From contig JAAELQ010000298.1 in the NCBI GenBank assembly GCA_024226515.1, positions 1-38,495 of the forward strand: a stretch of 38,495 bases of DNA. The letters are read 5' to 3'. The stretch comes from a bacterium (GTDB lineage: Bacteria; Acidobacteriota; Polarisedimenticolia; Polarisedimenticolales; Polarisedimenticolaceae). The notes beneath the pieces are model-generated. The model was not told the DNA's origin and ran no database searches. It saw only the letters and a list, made by a program, of their open reading frames with translations. Positions 33,253 through 38,495 of the stretch are shown here, piece by piece. The stretch's first letter is position 1, and each line of letters starts with the position of its first letter. Made by a program: the position numbers and the translations under genes.

Positions 33253-33453
33253 TCAGATCGCTTTCGGACCGCCGAGGATCCGCGCGGGCAGCATGAAGAC
33301 CGCCTTCAGGAACGAGAACACGCCCTCGACGGCGACACCCAGCAGGCGGAACGGAAGCAGCAGCAGCCAGACGATCGGGTACAGGATCAGCGCCAGCAGG
33401 GCCAGCGGCCAGCAGATGACGAGCAGGATGCACCACAGCAGCAACTTGGTCAT
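33253..33453 (-). CDS. small membrane protein B
   Basis: ATG 33453 (MTKLLLWCILLVICWP) is preferred over the longer frame to 33555. The 66-residue product is almost wholly hydrophobic: two adjacent helices (LLLWCILLVICWPLALLALI and YPIVWLLLLPFRLLGVAVEG) with a short amphipathic C-terminal part ending ARILGGPKAI. It would be an inner-membrane protein. No family is recognised. It converges on the remnant of lipoprotein A with the stop codons adjoining, the same arrangement that the A gene shows with a B remnant at 26398. Confidence 0.65.
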   Translation of the reverse strand: MTKLLLWCILLVICWPLALLALILYPIVWLLLLPFRLLGVAVEGVFSFLKAVFMLPARILGGPKAI

Positions 33454-33532
33454 GACAACCCCTTCATTCCTGGAAACGGATTCCGCGGGATTAGGTTTCA
33501 CGCTAGGATTACGGAAGCAGGGAGGTCCTCCG

Positions 33533-34087
33533 ATGGGATCGGAACTCAAGCGCAAGCTCGACTACTCCGACTACGCCGCCGTGCCGGCCGACGGCAAGCG
33601 TTACGAGCTGCTCGACGGAAGCTTCGTCGTGACTCCTGCGCCGAGCCCCATGCACCAGCGAATCTCGCGACGGCTGGAACGCACCATTGAGGCCTTCTTT
33701 CAACCGCGCACGGGCGAGATGTTTCACGCCCCGATCGACGTGATCCTCGCATCGGGAGACATCGTTCAACCGGACATCGTCGTTGTCGCGGACCCGAAGC
33801 AGATCTCCGGACGCGGGATCGAGGGCGCGCCCCTGATCGTCGTGGAGATCCTCTCCCCCTCCACCCGGCGTCACGACCTCGGACTGAAGTTGCAGCGTTA
33901 CGAGAAACTCGGAGTCCCGCACTACTGGGTCGTCGACCCGGAGACCACGAGGATCGACTGCCATCGCCTGGAGGCGGGACGCTACCGAGTCGTGGCCGAA
34001 GCTCAGCGCAGCACCTCGCTCGAGCATCCGGACTGGGCAGGATTCACGATCGACCTCGAGGCGCTGTGGCGCGAGTCCTGCCGATGA
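33533..34087 (+). CDS. Uma2 family (DUF820, PD-(D/E)XK-like) endonuclease
   Basis: The 184-residue protein shows the Uma2 pattern: KRYELLDGSFVVTPAPSPMHQRISRRLE at the start, the acidic position in IVQPDIVVVAD, then PLIVVEILSPSTRRHDLGLKLQRYEKLGVPHYWVVDPE. These match the D...E-x-K-like core (D in QPDI, E in VVEIL, K in GLKL) of the restriction-endonuclease-like fold. Start ATG 33533 lies after GGAGG at 33521-33525. Uma2 proteins are frequent in Cyanobacteria and other large genomes; cellular role is unsettled, possibly transposon-derived. Its stop overlaps the start of the next gene. Confidence 0.88.
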   Translation: MGSELKRKLDYSDYAAVPADGKRYELLDGSFVVTPAPSPMHQRISRRLERTIEAFFQPRTGEMFHAPIDVILASGDIVQPDIVVVADPKQISGRGIEGAPLIVVEILSPSTRRHDLGLKLQRYEKLGVPHYWVVDPETTRIDCHRLEAGRYRVVAEAQRSTSLEHPDWAGFTIDLEALWRESCR

Positions 34088-34500
34088 AGAGGACGATCCG
34101 GATCGTAGCCAGGTTCATTCTTCCCATCATGGCCGCGACATCGTGCGGGGTCCTGTTTGCGCTGTGGAACGGCGGGGAGTGGAGCGAGGTTCGAGGTGAC
34201 CTCGTGTCCTCGCTCGTCGCCGGTGCGGTCTTCGGGCTGATCGCCTTGCCGTTCGTCGCGCGACGCGAGACGCAAGAAACAAACGTCGTGCTGCTGGGCT
34301 TCGGGGCGGCAGCGGCCATCGTCGTCATTGTCGCGTCCGCGGCCCTGGCGCTCGAAGGGCGCGTCACCACCTATTCCACATGGCTCGGATTGTCCGGCGG
34401 TGTGCTCATACTCGGGTCGTTTCTATTCGAGATCGCGAAAGCGCGACGCGAAGCGAAGGTCGAACCGAGCCCGGATGCGGCAACCGTTCAGCACGATTGA
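34084..34500 (+). CDS. four-helix membrane protein of unknown function
   Basis: ATG 34084 overlaps the Uma2 stop (ATGA), indicating translational coupling; an upstream start at 34066 adds six residues. The 138-residue product has about four membrane helices (ARFILPIMAATSCGVLFALW, LVSSLVAGAVFGLIALPFV, VVLLGFGAAAAIVVIVASAAL, WLGLSGGVLILGSFLFEI) and a charged C-terminal tail (KARREAKVEPSPD). No family is recognised. Confidence 0.65.
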   Translation: MKRTIRIVARFILPIMAATSCGVLFALWNGGEWSEVRGDLVSSLVAGAVFGLIALPFVARRETQETNVVLLGFGAAAAIVVIVASAALALEGRVTTYSTWLGLSGGVLILGSFLFEIAKARREAKVEPSPDAATVQHD

Positions 34501-34588
34501 CGGGCCGAGATTGCCTCGTGAGAGTGTCGGAGTAAGATCGGAACCGAGCCCGGGCCCATGCGGATAGCTCGCGGACGAAGGAGGAGCC

Positions 34589-34843
34589 ATGAGATTCTCG
34601 ACTCCAAGAAGATATCTGGCCGCATTGGCCGGACTCGTTCTCGTCGGCCTGCTGATCGTCAATGTCGCGTCCGGAGAGTCCCACGTCGAGATCGAACCCT
34701 GCAGCATCGTGTCGGCCGATTCCAATATGGACGGCAGGCCCGACACGAGCGTCTGCGAGTGCTACTTCCGGGAGCATCCCATGCAGTGTTGCGACGGTAC
34801 GTGGGACTGCTCGGAAGACGTGTCCGAGATCTACATCGACTGA
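34589..34843 (+). CDS. small secreted Cys protein with calcium-loop-like motif
   Basis: ATG 34589 follows AAGGAGGAG by seven bases. The 84-residue product has a clear signal peptide (YLAALAGLVLVGLLIVNVASGE). The mature part of about 53 residues has six cysteines (EPCS, VCECYF, QCCDG, WDCSE) and DSNMDGRPD, a D-x-N-x-D-G-x-x-D loop like those in dockerins and EF-hand-type exported repeats. Likely a small disulfide-rich periplasmic or extracellular protein. It stands alone, 109 bases before the large beta-helix gene on the same strand. Confidence 0.65.
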   Translation: MRFSTPRRYLAALAGLVLVGLLIVNVASGESHVEIEPCSIVSADSNMDGRPDTSVCECYFREHPMQCCDGTWDCSEDVSEIYID

Positions 34844-34952
34844 ACGACACGAGCCGACCGGACACCCCGGCAGTTCCGACCGTGAGTAGGTTGGTCGGGG
34901 ACTTCATCCCCCGCCCAGAATCGTCGCATATTGGCTGGAGAGGGAAACTCAC

Positions 34953-37900
34953 GTGCTCGAACGTATCGCAATATGGGCGTTCGGTGCGCTTGTCGCGTGG
35001 TGCTCCTTTGCAGCTTCAGAGGCGACGGCGAGTTCCGAGCGTTCATCCGATCGTCCCGGACCCGCAAAACGCTCGGCCGTCCGATACTCCGCTCCCCTGA
35101 TTCTCCCAACGAACTACGTCGGCGATCGCTCCAAAGAGTTCGACCCTGAGCGCGCACGACCGACCGCGTTGGCAGCGGCCGACTTCGACGAGGACGGTAC
35201 CGTGGATCTCGTCGTCGGATACGTGGATCGCAACCGCGGCCTGGTGACGTTCCGTCGGGGCAACGTGAAGGCCGTCTACCCACACGTCCGCATGGCGGGC
35301 TCTCTCATGCCGTTCGGCCTCGATGTGAGGGTCGACGATGTGCCGACGGCACCGGACTTCTTGCTCGCCGGAGATTACGACGCGGACGGGCACCAGGATC
35401 TGTTCGTTGCCGCTCGTGGAGCGAGACGGTTCACCATTCTCGCGGGAGACGGCGGCGGCGGTTTCTCGTTGAAACACACGATCAAGACGCCGGGAGGAAT
35501 CACGGCCGTCACCTCCGGCGAGATCCATCGTCGTGACGGTTTGGCGGACCTGGCCGTTGCCACGGAGGCAAGAGACTCCCGCGAAGTTCTCATCTTCCAG
35601 GACCCGCGAGGGGCCGCACACGCCGCACCGCGACGAGTTGTAATGCGGGAGACGGCGACCGCAGTCATGATGGGGCGATTTGATGGTGACGTGTTTTACG
35701 ATCTGGCCGTGACGACGGAGTTCGGCCACTTCAGCGTATCCGGCTGCGACCACCTCGCCGCGCGCTTCGGCAGCACCGGGTCCTGCGACGAACTGATCGC
35801 CCGACCGGCCGACGACCGGGCATGGGATCGACTTGCGTGGCTGCATGACACCGAGTGGAGCGCCCAACGGTCCCTGCGCCTGAATCGGGACGGGATCGCC
35901 GACCTGGTTGTGCTGCCGAGACACGGGGGCGGTCCAGCGATCGTATCGTCCGTGTCGGCAGCCATCATCACGGTCAACACGAAACTCGACAACAGTACCG
36001 CTGCGGACGAACTGTGCTCGCTCCGCGAGGCGATCCTGAACGCCAACGGCGATACGGACGTCACCGCGGGAGACTGCGTTGCGGGTGCCGGCATGGATAC
36101 GATCGAATTCAACATCCAGGATCCGGTGCCGCGCATCCGCCTGACGGGACTGCTACCCGCTATCACCGATTCGCTGACGATCGACGGCTTCACACAACCG
36201 GGGTCGTCCAGTTCCATGAAGAAGATCACGCTGTCCAGTACTAGTTATGCTGACTATGCGATCGCAGTTTCGGGCTCCGCGAGCAACGGTACCGTGCTCC
36301 GCGGGATCACCATCTTCCATATGGATACTGCGATACTGGTCGAAAACGCATCGAACGTGACGATCGAAGGTTGCAACATCGGCACGAACGGAACCGGCGA
36401 TCAGGACTTTGGTATCAACGGCAGCGGAATCGCGCTCTCGAATAGCCATGACTCATTGATCGGCGGCCCTGTACCGGCGGCCCGCAACATCATCGCAAGT
36501 AGCAACGACAGTGGCGTCCTGATTCGAGACGGCTCGTCAGGCAACGCGGTTGAGGGGAATTACATCGGGACCGACGCCTCCGGCCTACAAAACTTCGGAA
36601 ACTACCCTGCAGGTGTAACGATCGTGCAGTCCAACGCGAACACCGTCGGCGGCACCGCCTTCGGAGCGGGGAACCTCATCTCGGCAAACCTGTACGGCGT
36701 GGAGATCTGGGGTGCGCCCCCTCCGCATGTCGCCTCGGGAAACACCGTGCAGGGCAACATCATCGGGCTCGATTCCACAGGATCCGGTGAACTGGGCAAT
36801 GAGAGCCATGGCGTCGCGATATTCGACGCAGCAACCACTCTCGTGGGCGGCCCCGGCACCGGCGCGCGCAACGTCATCAGTTCGAACCTGCTTGGCGATG
36901 GCGTCCACATCGAAGAGCGGTTCATTGATCCCGCCGAAACCACCGGCAACGCAGTCCAGGGCAATTACATCGGGACCGACGTGACGGGGACACTTGCTCG
37001 CGGCAACGGCGAAGGCGTTTTTCTCTACAACGTGCCGTCCAACTTGGTGGGCGGGCGGTTTCCGGGCGAGGGCAACCTGCTTTCCGGGAATATTGACGGT
37101 GTACTCGTCCTGGGGTTCGGTTCTGCCGTCCAGAATCGAATCGAGGGAAACCTGATCGGCACCGGAGCCGGAGGAGTCGGCTTCTTGCCGAACGATTCGA
37201 ACGGTGTCGTCATCCAGGACGGATCGCAGAACTCCGTCGGTGGAGCCGCCCCGGGAGCCTCCAACATCATCGCCGGGAACGGTAAGCACGGCATTGTCCT
37301 TCTCGACTTCTACACTTCGATACCGACCGGCGGCAACGGGTTCCTCGGGAACCTGATCTTCGCCAATGGAGACATTGCGATCGACCTCGGGTTTGACGGG
37401 CCCACGCCCAACGATCCTGGGGATCTCGACACCGGAGCCAACGATCTCCAGAACTACCCTGAGCCGGCATCCGCGGAGGTCGGCCTCTCCAGCGTATCGA
37501 CCACCGGATCCATCGACACCGTAGGAGCGATCAGGGTGGAGTTCTTCTCCGGCTCCGCGTGCGGAATGGCGGAGCGCTACCTCGGCTTCACGGATGCTAT
37601 TGGGGGGCAGACGTTCGCCTCTCCGTTGCCGGTCAGGCTCACGCCAGGGGAGATCGTTCACGCAACGGCGACAAATGCGTCCGGAAGTAGTTCCGAGCTG
37701 ACTTGCTTGACCACCATGCCATGCGGTTTGCAGACCGTCGGCCCCACGCTCGTCGCACCGAACAGGGACAGGCTGGAATGGGGAGCGACCCTGGACGTGC
37801 GCTACGCACGGGGGCCACTCTCCGGTTTGTCCGGCTACGCGACCGACGATCTGGGGTTGCTGGCCTCCGCCGGCGAACTGGACATCTCTTCGGACACCCC

Positions 37901-38120
37901 GGCGCCCGGGCTCGGGATGTACTACCTGGTGCGCGAGCAGGCATGCGGCAGCTGGCAAACGACACTCACACCTCCCGGAGAACCCGCGCGGGACGTCAAC
38001 CTTGAGACCCCGGCGTGCGGCGACGGTATCCTTGACGTCGGTGAGTCGTGCGACGACGGCAACCAGGCCAACGGCGACGGTTGCACCAGTGACTGCAACG
38101 TCGAGCCTTCCGCGCCGTAG
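34953..38120 (+). CDS. secreted FG-GAP / CSLREA / beta-helix protein with YLV module
   Basis: GTG 34953 begins a signal peptide (IAIWAFGALVAWCSFAASEA). Of 1055 residues, about 60-330 contain FG-GAP/VCBS-like calcium strands (ADFDEDGTVDLVVGY, GDYDADGHQDLFVAA, LNRDGIADLVV). Residues about 340-400 carry the CSLREA motif (ADELCSLREAILNANGD). Residues about 410-820 form a right-handed parallel beta-helix with about five long turns of N.IGTD.TG.....GN..GV / N.VGG...GA.N.IS.N. Residues about 920-1015 are a YLV module (DRLEWGATLDVRYARG, MYYLVREQACG), and the chain ends with one Cys-rich repeat (CGDGILDVGESCDDGN). It could bind polysaccharides; no catalytic pair was recognised. Confidence 0.82.
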   Translation: MLERIAIWAFGALVAWCSFAASEATASSERSSDRPGPAKRSAVRYSAPLILPTNYVGDRSKEFDPERARPTALAAADFDEDGTVDLVVGYVDRNRGLVTFRRGNVKAVYPHVRMAGSLMPFGLDVRVDDVPTAPDFLLAGDYDADGHQDLFVAARGARRFTILAGDGGGGFSLKHTIKTPGGITAVTSGEIHRRDGLADLAVATEARDSREVLIFQDPRGAAHAAPRRVVMRETATAVMMGRFDGDVFYDLAVTTEFGHFSVSGCDHLAARFGSTGSCDELIARPADDRAWDRLAWLHDTEWSAQRSLRLNRDGIADLVVLPRHGGGPAIVSSVSAAIITVNTKLDNSTAADELCSLREAILNANGDTDVTAGDCVAGAGMDTIEFNIQDPVPRIRLTGLLPAITDSLTIDGFTQPGSSSSMKKITLSSTSYADYAIAVSGSASNGTVLRGITIFHMDTAILVENASNVTIEGCNIGTNGTGDQDFGINGSGIALSNSHDSLIGGPVPAARNIIASSNDSGVLIRDGSSGNAVEGNYIGTDASGLQNFGNYPAGVTIVQSNANTVGGTAFGAGNLISANLYGVEIWGAPPPHVASGNTVQGNIIGLDSTGSGELGNESHGVAIFDAATTLVGGPGTGARNVISSNLLGDGVHIEERFIDPAETTGNAVQGNYIGTDVTGTLARGNGEGVFLYNVPSNLVGGRFPGEGNLLSGNIDGVLVLGFGSAVQNRIEGNLIGTGAGGVGFLPNDSNGVVIQDGSQNSVGGAAPGASNIIAGNGKHGIVLLDFYTSIPTGGNGFLGNLIFANGDIAIDLGFDGPTPNDPGDLDTGANDLQNYPEPASAEVGLSSVSTTGSIDTVGAIRVEFFSGSACGMAERYLGFTDAIGGQTFASPLPVRLTPGEIVHATATNASGSSSELTCLTTMPCGLQTVGPTLVAPNRDRLEWGATLDVRYARGPLSGLSGYATDDLGLLASAGELDISSDTPAPGLGMYYLVREQACGSWQTTLTPPGEPARDVNLETPACGDGILDVGESCDDGNQANGDGCTSDCNVEPSAP

Positions 38121-38146
38121 GACGCCCAGGGTTCGGCTGCGGTTCT

Positions 38147-38320
38147 CTTGCAACATCTCGCGATTCACAGAGGAGCAGGTACGGGCTTGCGGTCCCAGCA
38201 GGCTGAGGCTGGCCTGGATATCACGGAGTTGTGCCGACAGTACGGCGTCAGCCAGGCAACGTTCTACCGCTGGCGATCAAAGTACGGCGCCCTGAGCCGT
38301 CCAGAGAAATGCGGTCATCC
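38147..38320 (+). pseudogene. IS3-family orfA (transposase HTH) remnant
   Basis: One frame holds ISRFTEEQV, the usual start of IS3 orfA after its first residues; a shift of frame then gives SQQAEAGLDITELCRQYGVS QATFYRWRSKYG-type sequence, the helix-turn-helix and WRSKYGG end of orfA. A frameshift near 38180-38190 separates the two parts, a deletion is likely because the spacing is short, and no orfB or terminal inverted repeat is visible. It is a dead fragment. Confidence 0.8.
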
Positions 38321-38387
38321 CGTGCGCGATGGACGCGATTAGAACGCGAACGGCATCCCAAGCGGCATCCCAGGCAATTGCACAGCC

Positions 38388-38420
38388 CCATAACGAAACG
38401 GCCGCCCCTAAGGACGGCCC
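38388..38420 (-). terminator. hairpin downstream of tRNA-Pro
   Basis: On the minus strand GGCCGTCC pairs with GGGCGGCC (38400-38407 and 38412-38419 on the plus strand) around a four-base loop, eight pairs with one G-U, followed by GTTTCGTT. It lies about 30 bases past the 3' end of the tRNA-Pro gene and is a plausible intrinsic terminator for it. Confidence 0.6.
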
Positions 38421-38450
38421 GTAAACGACTGAACTGTTTGTGAGTTTACT

Positions 38451-38495
<45 letters not shown>

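Noticed and set aside
38121..38450. Active IS3 element at the right end
   Set aside because: Only a frameshifted orfA piece is visible, with no orfB, no DDE motif and no terminal inverted repeats.

Overview
The window is GC-rich, densely coded DNA from a Gram-negative bacterium that invests heavily in the cell surface. It encodes lipoproteins, a FadL/PorV-like outer-membrane barrel, type IV minor pilins, TonB C-terminal domain proteins and many cysteine-rich secreted proteins. Signalling genes include a zinc-ribbon Ser/Thr kinase fused to a polytopic membrane domain and a winged-helix/TolB-propeller regulator. This mix is typical of Acidobacteriota (Thermoanaerobaculia/Polarisedimenticolia-like) or Myxococcota-like lineages; the assignment is inference and no marker gene is present. 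The tRNA genes encode the CCA end. I saw no prophage, CRISPR array, rRNA or biosynthetic gene cluster.

Layout. 1-1133: a 5'-truncated TPR protein whose stop overlaps the start of a ~49-residue exported peptide, an arrangement recalling peptide-receptor pairs. 1230-2443 (minus): a VapBC toxin-antitoxin locus, a VOC-family gene and a decayed second vapC. 2571-2911 (minus): tRNA-Arg(TCG), tRNA-His(GTG), tRNA-Arg(TCT). 3344-4834: a GlyGly-CTERM rhombotarget lipoprotein and its rhombosortase. 4873-5841: a TonB-domain protein. 5883-10356 (minus): fimT-pilV-pilW-pilX minor pilins and, downstream, a secreted Cys-rich protein. 10629-13924: an outer-membrane barrel and a lipoprotein with three CxNG..DDGN-type Cys-rich repeats. 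13928-20416: winged-helix/TolB regulator, GT39-type glycosyltransferase, zinc-ribbon Ser/Thr kinase.

20466-24745: two tandem secreted beta-propeller paralogs. The first ends in a 29-bp fragment of tRNA-Arg, and the second ends at the intact tRNA-Arg(CCG). 24816-33453: a mosaic, repeatedly rearranged region. Here a TonB-domain gene, a Cys-rich lipoprotein (A) and a small membrane protein (B) occur once as intact or partly intact genes and once as fragments. Between them lie a 1415-residue Cys-rich mosaic protein, a histidine-kinase fragment and a glycine-zipper secreted protein. 33533-38120: Uma2-family nuclease, an overlapping membrane protein, a small secreted Cys protein and a CSLREA/beta-helix secreted protein. 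38147-38495: IS3 transposase remnant, terminator and a partial tRNA-Pro(TGG).

The most coherent theme is a set of secreted proteins (at about 5.9, 20.5, 22.6, 26.5, 31.4 and 35.0 kb) with unrelated N-terminal parts. All carry a similar C-terminal beta-sandwich-like module with a YLV signature. Together with the rhombosortase pair and the decaying A/B cassettes, this suggests an actively rearranging exported proteome.
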